Origin: Leptidea sinapis | Lineage: Eukaryota; Arthropoda; Insecta; Lepidoptera; Pieridae | Length of the DNA: 64,000 nt | Reading direction: 5' to 3' | Assembly: GCF_905404315.1 (NCBI RefSeq) | Contig: NC_066266.1 | Span: forward strand, 1,247,501-1,311,500 | In this document: in pieces, positions 10,205 through 21,761 of the stretch | How positions within the stretch are numbered: position 1 is the first letter of the stretch | Layout: every line of letters begins with the position of its first letter | Position numbers and translations under genes: made by a program | Notes under the pieces: model-generated | Seen by the model: the letters and a program-made list of their open reading frames with translations, nothing else | Told to the model about the DNA's origin: nothing | Database searches by the model: none

Positions 10205-12160
10205 TTGTTTAAATTACCAGAATAGCTCAACAAGTGATCCTGTGAGTTTGATAGCGATCGGTATTTTATTTGTTTTTAATAAGTTCACTGTTCATTATTT
10301 CTAGCGGAACATAGAAATTACAACTTATTGCAAATTTTAAAAACGGACCCGCCCTTTGAGTCATTTATTTATTTATTTATTTTTATTTATTGAAAAAGTC
10401 ATTATAAGTGCACATATTATTTTATTTTATCATAATATGTTCAAAATAATCTATAATAAGAAGAATTGTTCTCTCAGGTAAGCAGTTGATGGCATAATAA
10501 AACAAATCAATGAATAACTATTTCATCTGACAATTAACCAGCTTTTTTTATCTGGCACCTTCTAGACCACTGTTTCCACAACCATAATTTAGAATAATAA
10601 TTTCAGGCTGACTACGTATATATTTAACAATAATTAACTAAAATAAATTATCAAAAAGTAATATCAGCTTACCCAAACTAATATGACGACAAACAAAATA
10701 CACAGATAATAAAATACAAATAATATACTCTATGTTATTATAGTATTATTTAGTCTTTGGTGCGCTGCAATATTCCCGCGCAAACTGCAGTAGGGCTATC
10801 GAACAACTAACTCGAATAAAGCTTCCCTTTCCAATGTAAGCTGTGAGAGTTTGTAACATAATACTCGGATTATCTTTCAAAGTGTAAGTTACTGCATTCC
10901 TTGGAATGAAATATCATATGAATTGTTCTACTTTTCTTGAAAGTAAAGGTTGGCTACCTTTGAAAGTTTTACGTCAACTAACATTTATTCTGAAATATAA
11001 ACAGATGGAATAACGGACAAACAAAATTTATCGTCTATTAAAATTAGCTATCGGATAAATGAATTCAAGCTCTAAAGGTTGATGCATCCAATATAGGAAA
11101 ATTTATATTTATACATTTAATTCTTTATTGTTTTTTGTGGAGTATTTGATATTATTTAAACCCGATTCAAATTATATTGGATACAGCACCTTACATACTA
11201 ATTTGTTATGTATATATTACAGCCATTGTAAAATACTATATTTAATTGAAAAGAGTGATCGTTGTATGTTCTAGTTTCTTGTATGTTCTACTTTTTCCAA
11301 ACATATGGTATATTCGGTAAATTAAAAGAAATATTTATAGTGACGATTTAAAAGCGCTTATTTTAAGCCTAATTGAATAAAGTTATTTTTTGGTTTGATT
11401 TTGATCATATACCAGTGTAACTTTAATGTTATTGGAAAGATGTAATCCAGTAGTAGAAATGTGATATTATGATCCTTATTAAAAAATGATATTGGGTGAA
11501 TTTCTTGCGCTTTTTTTCTCTCGACGAGGGTCATCTGTTACCGAATTGGCAGAAAAAGAGTTTTACTGGAAAATGTTTGCGAAAAAATAACATTTGTAAA
11601 TTAACTTTTTTGTGATTCGTGTAATTAATACAAAACTAAAGCAAAATAAGAACGTAAAAAAAAAACCATGTGGTGTCGTGGGACACCGGATAGGAATGAA
11701 GTTCCTTATCATAAAAATATTTTACTGATTTACTAAAAAAAATGGGCAGTTTCCACTTTCAAATAAAAAAAAATGTGTGGATACTTATGTATGCACGCAA
11801 GAAGTTATACTTCTTTGGCGTGACAAAACAAAAATGATTTATTCGTCGTGCTATTCTACGTTTGTAGAATGAACTATATAGTAAAAATCGTGAAATAGAT
11901 TATTAAATATTAACGAATACGGCTGTATTGTCTTGAACCCTTGGCCTGTCCCAATAATGGATGAAGAAACCAAAAAAAAAATAATATCGCAAACGTCAGA
12001 AAATTTCACTTTTATTTTTAGATGTCGTTGTGGGCGCGCAATGTATAATAAATAGTCAATGAAGTTTATCTTCAATAACATCAAAAAGGTACTGTAAACG
12101 TTATTATTTTTAATTTAATTGTATTATATAATTTTACTTTATACATATATTATTGTAATT
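10205..12160. other. AT-rich stretch with small repeat pieces, no gene
   Basis: Noted inside: repeat E copy 1 (11330-11402); a GGTGTCGTGGGACACC hairpin and GGAATGAAGTTCC motif near 11673-11705; and a CACGCAAGAAGTTATACTTC-type block near 11790-11825. The latter motifs I recognise as common lepidopteran repeats. The 77-codon minus frame at 11851-12084 has no recognisable features. Confidence 0.55.
11330..11402 (+). repeat. Repeat E, copy 1 (3' end of a dispersed element)
   Basis: AAAAGAAATATTTATAGTGAC, then AAAAGCGCTTATTTTAAGCC and a TAATTGAATAAAG block, match 34546-34620 in RanGAP intron 11. This is a 3'-terminal LINE/SINE tail pattern. Confidence 0.65.
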
Positions 12161-12164
12161 TACA

Positions 12165-12210
12165 CTGAGTGTATACCTTTTAATAAAGATATATTATTAT
12201 TATTATTATG
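12165..12210 (+). repeat. (ATT)n microsatellite at a possible LINE 3' end
   Basis: AATAAAGATAT is followed by an (ATT)n run, the same kind of end as at 47785-47805 and 51175-51200, where it terminates LINE tails. Confidence 0.6.
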
Positions 12211-12827
12211 TATTGCTTGATCAAATTACATTGTACGTTGTGTTTAAATTCTCTTTGGTCCTATTCCTAGGCTGTGCATGATGGTAAACACATAATATAG
12301 TGATTACATCGATATTAATTTCACGTCTTCTGTCCATACAGTTCGTAAATTATTTGTATGTAAGTTTAGTGAATTATATATAGTCATAATAATTATATTT
12401 CTTAGTCAATGGTTAAATAATTTAATACCATTTTATTTAACCATTACTTTGTGAAAATTATTAAAGCATGTGGTAGATACCTGTAATTGTTTGTTACATT
12501 AAGTACACTATATTTAGTGTGTATTATAACTATATAACGCATCAATGTAAACAAATGTTGGTATTTCTAAATAAATAAATGTAATTTTGCAGTTATAAAC
12601 CTATTTAAATATTCGTTTATTGTATTTTGGTTTGATTTGGCCTTGTTACTAATGCTCTAAAACTAAATAAATAAAATAACCAATCAATGTAATTTGTCAA
12701 AAATGTGTCAAACGTCAATAATTGTTACTTGTCAATTATTTATATATAAATAACAATATTGTCGCCAAGCAAGATTCGACGTACATGTAGAGAGTGACGT
12801 TCCGGACGTTTTTTCCCGGTAAGGGCA

Positions 12828-13692
12828 ATGATATTTAAAAGTATAGATAGGTTACGTAGACAACATTCGGTGTTTGAAACTGATACACTAACGCACACAT
12901 GAATTATTTAACATTGCAATAGCACACTACATTACGATTACACGTCAAAGAAGAATAGTAAATGCAATTATCGCAAGCGAAAAAGAGATAACTCTAATTT
13001 GTTAATTGCTTCGTATTTGTATAGAAAAAATACATTTCATTTATCAGATATGATTTTTTACCGTGCACTGTGATTTATGCCTAAATTACGATTCATTCAT
13101 GAGTTTATGTAGTAAAAGCTTTAAAGTAGTAAAACTGCATTGAACTTAGGTAGATAATGTTTCATTGTTTTTATAAAAAAAATATTTAATATTTATTACT
13201 TATAATATATAGCCATGATATCAATTATTTATACATAAAATAATAAAAAACATACAGACACCAAAACAAAACCGAAATCTACAGTAAAGGTCCCATTTTT
13301 ACAATATTAGTAACGACGGCTCCCAAAAAGTTTTAAGATTACAATTATTATTTTTCGTATCTTATATTATTTATGAATGTCTTTTTTTTGAGGGTTTATT
13401 ACAATAAGGTAATGTGAGAAGAAGAAAATGATCCATTGATTCTTCTGCTGTTAGCAGGGGATATACTGAAAGGGACAGTGTTACTGAAAAAACTCCTACG
13501 TAAACAAATAGCACTCACTGTCTACATCCGCTACCTACCTTAAAACTTGTTTTAGTAGTTTGATAATTCAGCTACCAATATACGCACTTGTTTATTAAAA
13601 ATGATTACATTCGTATTATATTCACTGCAACAACGACTTGTTTATATCATTTCCTAAAATATTCTACCTCGATCATCCCGCAACAGACAGCA
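12828..13692 (+). repeat. Long inverted repeat, left arm (~0.87 kb)
   Basis: This arm is the reverse complement of 15553-16437 along its length with moderate divergence and small indels. Anchors include ATGATATTTAAAAGTATAGA at its start, TAGCACACTACATTACGATT, CAAAATAATAAAAAACATAC-type blocks, TATACTGAAAGGG, ACTCCTACG and ATCATCCCGCA near its end. No open frame of note is present. Either two copies of one element inserted in opposite orientation, or these are the long terminal inverted repeats of a single 3.6-kb element. Confidence 0.85.
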
Positions 13693-15552
13693 TCAATATT
13701 TTGTCATCTATGATCGGCTTGGCGGCGATCGGCGTTGTCATGGCGACATATTTATTTTATTAGATAAATAATGAAATCAAATAAAATGTTATAATTCATG
13801 ATTTCTTAACTGTGGTATGTAATTTTATGATTTTTTTTACTTTCGTAATTAATGCATCTTCCCATAACACAAGACGGCATTTTAATGTAGTACCTATATC
13901 AAATTGTAAGCAATTCTGTCAACAACAAACGCGTGGGTACCGTTTTCGTATCGAGAGAGCGACTACGACCAAATGAACCAATTGACTCAATTTAGGCGAT
14001 TGATTTTCGGCGCGCTAGTGACATATCTACCTCTTTTAATACAATAACATCATTGGGTAAGGGTACCATCCGCATCGTCCCATAAGGAACTTCGTTCCAA
14101 AAAACCGAAAGTAAAAATAAAATAATTCTTCAAAGCTTTTACAATTACTTTCGTTATGAATGATCTCCAAGGGGATGAGGTATCTCGAAAAGAAAATAGT
14201 AACTTTAAAAGCTTACTTCCTTACTCGTCTGTCTGTGGGTAGAGCCAGTCTTCGGAAAACATTCTGCATTGAAATGGGCAATGAGTAACAATTACCATCA
14301 GCTGAACGTCCTGCGCGTCTCGTACCTTATTATCATAAGAAAAATCATCAACAGTTGAAATTGACGTTCAAATGGTACTTCCCAATAAAAAAAATGAAGT
14401 TGACGAGGTCGTTTTAAAATATTCAATAAAAAATTTAATTAATTTGTAGATACTCGTCTGAACAGTCGCATCTGAAATAGCTTCCCACTTTTAAGTCTGT
14501 CATCTCGAAAATCATTTTTGTTTGTAATTACAATTGGCAAAGCTCGGGTCTTATTTTATATGTCTTAAAATGTTTTATATGTTTCAAATAAATACATAAA
14601 ATCTATCTCTTCATGTACGTGATCTGCTTCTTTTTCTGATTATAAATTTTATGTCGTAAATAATGGGTCAAGAACAAGTCTTTTCGCATATTATATTATG
14701 CTTCTAATAAAATCTCTTTTTACGGGAACTATTAGACGCTTGTGTGCGTGGCATCTTGACACTCAATGACATCTTTCAAATTTTGTAACATACGCTTCGT
14801 TTTATTTTATATTGAAATTAATAAAATACAAAATAATTACTGATGAATGTGTGAGCCCCAATGGTATATATACAATAAAGAGGTAGATGGGCTAAATGTT
14901 GCACTAGGGCGCGCAAAATGTTGCAGACAAATTCAGACAATTGTCGTAATTTCATTTAGTCGGCTAATAGCGGCGAGCTAAGCGGAACATTTTCGTGGCG
15001 TGACAATAATAATCTAAAATGCCAACCTGTGTGTTAAAAAAATGTAAAAACTATGTTTGCAAGATATATAAGAGTGAAGGTATTTCATACCATATGAAAT
15101 TATATAAAAGAACGTCGTATTTGTATTTTATCACGATTTCATTTCTTATTTACAAATAAATCTCGAATTATTAACGTGGTGGTTCGAGCAGGACAGCGAA
15201 TATGATGTCAACTGCAGCGCGACAAGGACAAATAGTATGTTCCATAGCTTAATCAACCAGAAGTGAAATCGTAGGCAGAATACATAGCGTTCGTAACCGC
15301 TTGATTGCGGAATTTGAGTTTTCTTGTTAGTTAGTGAGCGTCTTTCTTAAATAATATTATGATGATTATAATAAGTTCTGGCTTTCAAAGTCTTATAATA
15401 AAGGTGGTATAGAATGAGATTAGTAATAGCAGGCTATTTGATATTTTATTGGTACTTAATCTTGGAATGTATGTAACGTATCAGGAGGTCTACTCGCAAA
15501 ATCGACGACACATTTGGAACGATACGATAATACTCAGAATATACCGCAACTA
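13693..15552. other. Spacer between the long inverted-repeat arms
   Basis: About 1.86 kb without a coding frame. It holds a GGAACTTCGTTCC motif near 14086, and a fragment at 14279-14345 (AATTACCATCAGCTGAACGT, then CTGCGCGTCTCG) matching the LINE 3' region at 41540-41590. If the arms are TIRs of one element, this would be its decayed interior. Confidence 0.6.
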
Positions 15553-16437
15553 CCCTGTCTGATGCGGGATAATCTAGGTAGTATATTTTAGGACAATTTA
15601 GGAAATGTTGTAAAAAAGGCGTTGTTGCAGTGAATGTAATACGAAATTTAATATTTTTTAATAAACAAGTGCGTATAGCTGAACCATCAAACTACAAAAT
15701 CAAGTTTTAGGGTAGGTAGCGGACGCAGACAGTAAGTGATATCTGCTTGCGTAGGAGTTTTTTCAGTAACACTGCCCTTTCGGTATATCCCTTGCTAACT
15801 GCAGGAGAATCAATGGATCATTTTCTGTTTCTCCCATTATCTTATTGTAATAAACCCTCAACAAAAATACATTCATAAATAATGTAATATACAAGAAATA
15901 ATAATTGTAAACTTAAAACTTTTTGGAAGTCGTCGTTAGTAAAATTGTAAAAATGGAACCCTTACTGTTAATACATTTCGGTTTTGTTTTGATATGTCTG
16001 TATGTTTTTTATTATTCTATGTACAAATAATTTATATTATTAATATGGCTATATATTATCATCAATATTATTATTATTTTTAAATCACTAATAACACATA
16101 ATTTACCTAATTTAAATGGAGTTTTACTACTTTATAACTTTTATTACATGAACTCATGAATTAATCGTATTTTAGGCATAAATCACGGTGTACGGTAAAA
16201 AATCATATCTGGTGAATGATTCTGTGTTTTTGCTATGCAAATACGAAGCAATTAGCAAATTAAACTTATCTCTTTTTCACTTGCGATAATTGCATTTATT
16301 ATATTATCCTTCTTTGACGTGTAATCGTAATGTAGTGTGCTATTGCATTGTTAAATTATTAATGTGTGTGTTTATGTATCATTTACAAACACCGAATGAT
16401 GTCTAGGTAACCTATCTATACTTTTAAATATCATTGG
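15553..16437 (-). repeat. Long inverted repeat, right arm (~0.88 kb)
   Basis: Reverse-complement partner of 12828-13692. It begins CCCTGTCTGATGCGGGATAA, passes CGTAGGAGTTTTTTCAGTAA and CCCTTTCGGTATATCCC, and ends CTATACTTTTAAATATCATT. Small indels between the arms show that the duplication is old. Confidence 0.85.
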
Positions 16438-16798
16438 TGAGCCCAGTGTCTTTCTTATTTCTTGTGGAATTATTTTTAGAAAGTTTTACTACGCAACCCG
16501 ACATTTAAGTTTCGATTATGTATTAACAAAGTTTAACAGAACATGTGAAATATTAACGTCACACATTGTTCGAGACTGGCTTGAGTAGTATTAGTTGCCG
16601 CACTTTGTGACTACGCCTGCGCAGCGCAGACCAATCTTTAATCTAAGACATATACTTACTAAAATTGGATTGTAAAATGTTGCCTACAGCTGTTTTTCAT
16701 TTAGGAATTTCTCTTGTAATCGAGTATATTTAAAAATGATTTAAAACTAAGATCGTTTAGATAGACTATGACAGCTGTAAAAATTTTGATAAAAATTG

Positions 16799-16985
16799 AG
16801 TTTGGAGTTACCCTCTATTTTGATCAATGCACGCACACTAACACAAAGTGTCATACAAATGGCGAGTTTAAGACGTAGCTTGTCACGCATACTAAACTAT
16901 TAAAACTGGCCTGTTTTTATCGGTTGTCTAACAGCTAGAGACTATCTAGATAGGTATATAAATTCTCTAAGATTTAATTATTCTT
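16799..16985 (+). repeat. Dispersed repeat A, copy 3
   Basis: Shares CCTCTATTTT, AATGCACGCACACTAA, AAGACGTAGCTTGTCACGCA and a CTATCTAGATAGG end with copies 1 and 2. It lies just outside the right inverted-repeat arm. Confidence 0.7.
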
Positions 16986-16989
16986 CTTT

Positions 16990-17813
16990 TGTTGTATTTT
17001 GTTTCGGCTTTTGTTTTGATAACATATTAAGTATAAATTTTAATTAACATATTGGAGGTAAGTGTAATGTGTATTTAGATTATGGTTGAGTTGTACCAAC
17101 TAACTTTAACAATAACAAATATGTTAAAGTACCGATTAAGCAAAAACAGAGTTGCACCATTTAACAATTTTTAGATAACGTCATAACTTTAACAGGTGTT
17201 ACTTTAGTTAATTGAACATTTCCGCGCTCAATAATGCCGCGGGGCGATCCGCTTGCTGTCGGTTTTTGAGACCGCATCAAAGAAACTTCCTTCGTCCGCT
17301 CCCGCGCAGTTGGGACGGTTGCAGTTTTGGTGATTTGATAATGAAATTGAAATGATACTCGAAAAAGGTATTGCAGACTAATATAGGCATCTCCAGGTGC
17401 CAGAAATTTTGAGGTGATAAGTCCAAGCACTTATTAAAAGAACTAATTAATTATAAAACTTGTAGAATTGCAATAATTAGATCAACAATTATTGTTTCAT
17501 TGTTCCTTGTTCTTGTAAAGAAATAATGTTATATGTGTTATAAATAAAAAAATTAAATTAAGATAATAAAGAGTCACGAATCTAAACAAAATCTATCCTA
17601 CCTCTCAATTTGGATCAAACTGCACTCAGTGTGCAAATTTTATTTAAATCGGTTCATAGTTATGATGTTCATATCGGACAAAAAACGTAACACTAAATTT
17701 TAAAATATAAAAAATGTCGGGCATGGGTTATTGTTACTTTTGGGCCTTGGCAAAGTGAAAGTTTATATAGAGAAGAAGTGCATAAACTTAAAAAACGAAT
17801 AGCTTTGTACATG
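16990..17813. other. Non-coding stretch with one GC-richer patch
   Basis: The patch 17218-17330 is GC-rich for the region and is spanned by an 89-codon minus-strand frame with an Arg/Ser/Thr-rich C-terminal half. I recognise no family in it, and no splice or promoter context supports it as a gene. Confidence 0.45.
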
Positions 17814-18040
17814 TACGAGGGCTGCACTAAAAGTATCGGGAATGGAATATTTCTACCGTTCCTGTCATATTAAAATATTTTTAATTGAAAACTCCTTGGT
17901 TTAAAAAATCGAAAAGGTACCATTAATTTATTAAAAAAAAAAATCTCGATCTTGTCACAAGGTCTTTTCAAATTTGTTTAGTCGTTGAGAAAATGGAATT
18001 GACTCGAGGAAATTCTAGAGCTAGATGATTTATTATGACT

Positions 18041-18660
18041 TTCGAAGTGGTTAAACACAAAAACAGTGTGTTGACCGGATGATTTCTGCATTTGGTGATG
18101 AAGCCCCATCCAAAATCACAATTTATCCCTGGTTTGCTGAATTTCTACGTGGACGTGTCAAGCTCAGTGATGATCCCCGTCAAGGTCATCGAAAAACTAC
18201 AGTCACCAAAGAAAACGTTGATGCTGTGCGTAAGCTGATTGAGGAAGATCGACATGTGACATACCGCGAAATTCAGGCAACTTTAGACATTGGCATGAGT
18301 CAAATACTAATATCTTGCAAGAACAATTAGGTTTTAAAAGTTGTTTTCCTGATGGATACCGCATTTGCTCTATGAAGAGCAAAAAGCGGCTCGCGTTACT
18401 TGTTGTGTCAGAACTCTGGAAAGATTCCACGCAGGATCCTCAAATGCTGTATACAACATCGTATCAGGTGACGAATCCTAGATATACGCGTACGAACCCG
18501 AAACAAAAAACCAGTCACGAGTTTGGGTGTTCGAAAATGAGCCAACAAAAGTTGTTCGTTCACGGAGAGTTGCAAAAAAATGGTGGCCACGTTTGTCTCC
18601 AAAACCGGCCATGTTGCTGTTAGAGCAAAGAAGTACATTTGTTCATTAACTGGCTGGTAT
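18041..18660 (+). pseudogene. Mariner transposase, N-terminal part (broken)
   Basis: The frame carrying ISAFGDEAPSK, WFAEFLRGRVKLSDDPRQG and IEEDRHVTYREIQATLDIGM is the paired helix-turn-helix DNA-binding part of a mariner transposase. Further on, in other frames, come FPDGYRICSMKSKK-like, IVSGDES (first catalytic Asp) and KMVATFVSKTGHVAV. The sequence stops at the Trp-Tyr that normally precedes TTICLPEVF, which resumes at 21325. In-frame stops precede the DNA-binding block and follow SGDES, and there are frameshifts. Confidence 0.9.
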
Positions 18661-18696
18661 GAATCATGACGCATGTTTATTATCAAACTCCTAACA

Positions 18697-18710
18697 GGTT
18701 ATGGGCCCAG
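18697..18710 (+). other. Copia-type primer-binding site
   Basis: GGTTATGGGCCCAG is the primer-binding site used by Copia, which primes from an internal fragment of initiator tRNA-Met. It immediately follows CTAACA, which is plausible as the last bases of a lost 5' LTR. Confidence 0.75.
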
Positions 18711-18773
18711 CACGTTCATTAAAGAGTGCAGATGCAGTAAAAGCGCTAGAGTGTGCGTAAGTATATGTGAGCC

Positions 18774-19602
18774 GTGATGAAAAATAAAGAGAAGAACAGT
18801 AATACCTACGAGCTTCCTACACAGAGTACACACAGAGATATGACGGCTTCTACGAGTGCGGCCGGTTCAGGTCTTCCAGCGATAGAGAAATTAAGTGGAA
18901 ACAGCAACTACTACAGTTGGAAATTCGATGTTGAGTGCATACTAGTACACGATGGCTTATGGAAGTACGTGGAAAGTGATGGAGACGCGGTTGCTAAACG
19001 GGGTGATCAACGGGCACGCACCAAGATCTGCCTACTGATAGAGAGCTAGTGTAAGGTACACGTTCGCAAAGCGACGGCGTATGCTACCTGGAACAATTTA
19101 AAAATCGCTTACGAGGACAAGGGTATCAACAACAGATGCAGACTGTTGTTGCGCAATCAAGGGTATCGCAGGCCCAAGTTCGGCACTTACTACTACTAAC
19201 TATCATAAGAAGTTTGTTCAGAGGAATAAGCAAAAGAAGACGGTGAAGTGCTTTATTTGCGAGGGACGGCATATGGCGACGGCACTGAGCACTGGGAATC
19301 AAGAGAAATCTCATATCGATGAATGGATTCTAGATTCTGGAGCGTCAGCACATATGAGCTATAGAAAGGACTGGATGAGCGATTTTGTAAAGATTGACAA
19401 GAAGGTGGAAGTATGCTGTGCAAATGGTGGTAAAGTATATGGAGAAGGTTTTGAAAATGTAGAGAATGCTGCGCTTGACGTCATTGTCAAGACTGTCATG
19501 TATATACCAGATCTTTCTTCTAACTTGTTGAGTGTAAGTTGCATTGTAAATAAGGATAAGGTTGTCGTTTTTTCTAAAAATGGTTGTAAGATTAATAATT
19601 AA
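18774..19602 (+). pseudogene. Copia gag plus protease remnant
   Basis: The gag N-terminus (18774-19046) has IEKLSGNSNYYSWKFDVE, then WKYVESDGD, the usual Copia gag start, and ends in a stop. After a damaged stretch, a CFICEGRHMA zinc-knuckle half and WILDSGASAHMS (aspartic protease DSGA motif) appear at 19243-19602, with a conserved LLSVSCIVNKD tail. The second zinc-knuckle residues are partly lost. Confidence 0.85.
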
Positions 19603-19614
19603 AGGTTAAAGCGA

Positions 19615-20166
19615 GAGTCGGCGCATTCCTGAAGGACCATGGAATTAAGCATTAACAATTGCTTATACGCCCGAACAAAACGGAGTAGCCGAACGTGCGA
19701 ATCGCACGATAGCAGAGAAGGCAAGATCGATGCTACAGGAAGCTGGACTACCTACTCGGTACTGGGCAGAGGCGATCAATACCGCAGTCTACTTGAAGAA
19801 TAGGAGCCCAACTTTAGCTGTAAGAGAGATGACGCCAGAAGAGGCATGGACAGGACAAAAATCGGTCCTTAGTCATCTCAAATTCTTCGGATGTAAGGCG
19901 TACATGCACATTCCAGATGATTCCAGAAAAGCTTGGAGATGATTTTCGTGGGTTACTGTGAACAGTCAAAAGGATATAGACTCATTGATCCTTCAAAAGA
20001 TCAACTTCACAGAGCTCGAGACGTGGTATTTTTCGAGAACCAAATGTATCAGAAGACTGCTGATCCTGAAGCGAACAAGGCAAAAGCAACAATTGAACTA
20101 GATACAGAAGATCAACAGCACAATGAACCTGGAGACATGCGATACAGGAGGAGCTTGATGCTTTAA
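19615..20166 (+). pseudogene. Copia integrase C-terminal remnant
   Basis: TPEQNGVAERANRTI carries the final catalytic Glu region of the integrase, followed by YWAEAINTAVYLKNRSP and LSHLKFFGCKAYMHIP (the GKxxDPR-type neighbourhood), then SKGYRLIDP. A frame change occurs at about 19935. The integrase zinc finger and the first catalytic Asp residues are missing, which shows an internal deletion upstream. Confidence 0.87.
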
Positions 20167-20171
20167 AGGAA

Positions 20172-21327
20172 AATGAGACATGGGTTCTTGTGAAATCTGA
20201 CCAAGCGAGAAATGTTGTTGACTGCAAATGGTTATTTAAAGTCAAAAAGGAGGCCGGGAATAAAACTCGGTACAAGGTTCGATTGGTCGCGCGAGGGTTC
20301 AGACAGCGAAAAGGGATTGACTATGATGAAACCTTTTCACCCGTGGTCCGGCATAGCTCTGAGACTTCTTATTGCGTTGGCAGCGTGCCTCGGTCTGCAG
20401 ATTGACCATATGGATGTCAAAACAGCATTCTTAAATGGAAGCATAAGTGAAAAAGTCTATATGCGACAGCCACCTCACTTTGAAGAAAAGGGAAAAGAAG
20501 ACTATGTGTGTTTAATAAAGAAATCTCTTTACGGTCTTAAACAAGCCCCTCGGTTGCTTAACCTAATCCTGTGTATACATGAGGAAACGTGATAAAGAAA
20601 TGATAATACTGGCTATCTACGTTGATGATATCCTCATTTTATACAACAATGAAAAGGAAATGATAAAGGTTAAGGACGAACTTATAATTTGAGATGAAAG
20701 ATTTAGGTAAGGCAGAGCTCTTTCTTGGAATGAGAAGTAAGCAAGAGAACGGTACTATTAAAATCGATCAGGAGGAGTATATTGAGAAAATTCTTCGCAG
20801 ATTTAAAATGGAGAACTGTAAACCAGTGAGTACACCAGGAGTTGCAGGGCAGCGTTTCGAAAATCCAAAAGAGTCACCTGTACCTGACGACAGTATACCC
20901 TAAAGAGAGCTGATAGGATCATTGATGTATGTTGCTGTGTGTACAAGGCCTGACATTTCCCACGCAACAAACTTCATGAGTCAAATTTGTAATAATTATG
21001 AAGAAATTCACTGGGTTGCAACGAAAAGGATTCTGAGATACCTTAAAGGATCAAAGAGTATGGGACTAGTATACTCTAAGGACACATGTCAAGAAACTGA
21101 AGGCTTTGCTGATGCAGATCATGGACGTAATCTTGTTGACAGAAAGTCATATTCAGGAAATGTGTTCAAGATGGCAATGGAGCCATTTCATGGCAAAGCT
21201 CCGAACAGGAGTATAGCACTATCGACAGCAGTAGCTGAATACATAATATTATTCGAGGCTGCGAAAGAGGCCATATTCCTCCGAAGATTTTTAAAACAAA
21301 TCACAGATAATAATGGTGTGCTAGCAT
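20172..21327 (+). pseudogene. Copia reverse transcriptase and truncated RNase H
   Basis: Visible motifs in order: WLFKVKKE, YKVRLVARGFRQRKGIDY, MDVKTAFLNG, KSLYGLKQAPR, AIYVDDILI (the YVDD catalytic motif), FLGMRSKQENG, RPDISHATNFMSQ, LRYLKGS, GFADADHGRN (RNase H Asp) and STAVAEYIILFEAAKEAIFL. Frames shift between 20190, 20212, 20600, 20694 and 20922, and stops intervene. The RNase H end, normally a WxxRAKHIDIKYH-type block, is missing at the junction with the mariner. Confidence 0.92.
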
Positions 21328-21694
21328 TTGTTTGCCATAGGTCGTTTCTTAACTCCGTAAAGAGAACTGCAACCGCCGCATCATCCTCCATCACGACAAT
21401 GCGAGTTCTCACACCGCGCACAGAACAAAAGAGTTTTTAGAGCAAGAAAACATAGAATTATTAAACCTCCCGCCGTACAGCCCCGACCTAAGCCCTGATG
21501 ATTTCTATACTTTCCCTAAAATAAAGAATAAATTGCGTGGTCAGAGATTTTCATCACCTGAAGAAGTTGTGGACACCTACAAAACGGCCATTTTGGAGAC
21601 CCCAACTTCCGAATGCAATGGTTGCTTCAATGATTGGTTCCATCGTATGGAAAACTGTGTCAAATTTGGCGCAGAATATTTCGAAAAGCAATAA
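21325..21694 (+). pseudogene. Mariner transposase, C-terminal part (broken)
   Basis: Resumes at an ICLP block and runs through RRIILHHDNASSHTAHRTK (second catalytic Asp), LLNLPPYSPDLSPDDFYTFP (third catalytic Asp), KNKLRGQRFSSPEEVVDTY and WFHRMENCVKFGAEYFEKQ, followed by a stop and 38 bases to the right TIR. All three catalytic Asp codons of the D,D34D type are still readable, but TAG and TAA replace conserved Glu codons before the second Asp. Confidence 0.92.
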
Positions 21695-21761
21695 ATACAT
21701 TTTTAAATAGTAATGTTGTGTCACTTCCTTGTTTCCCGATACTTTTAGTGCAGCCCTCGTA

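Larger units (their letters stand above)
18661..21327 (+). mobile_element. Copia (Ty1/copia) retrotransposon internal region, no LTRs
   Basis: Inserted within the mariner transposase. Its order is primer-binding site, gag, zinc knuckle/protease, integrase tail, reverse transcriptase, RNase H, the Copia order. Neither a left nor a right LTR is present: the left has at most about 36 bases ending CTAACA before the primer-binding site, and the right breaks inside RNase H. The integrase core is deleted between protease and integrase tail. It is heavily mutated and non-functional. Confidence 0.9.
17816..21759 (+). mobile_element. Mariner transposon (TIRs intact) split by a nested Copia element
   Basis: The terminal inverted repeats 17816-17842 and 21733-21759 are perfect 27-bp inverses, starting CGAGGGCTGCACTAAAAG. 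They are flanked by TA on both sides, the mariner target duplication. The transposase is present in two blocks, 18041-18660 and 21325-21694, separated by 2.7 kb of Copia sequence. Without the insert the mariner would be about 1.3 kb, the normal length for the family. Several stops and frameshifts lie in both blocks, so it is inactive although its ends could still be recognised in trans. Confidence 0.93.

Noticed and set aside
17161..17430. 89-codon minus frame as a gene
   Set aside because: No family features, no splice context, and ordinary length for a chance frame; kept only as a GC-richer patch.
18079..18330. Host gene with a DNA-binding domain
   Set aside because: It is the mariner transposase N-terminus lying between intact mariner TIRs.
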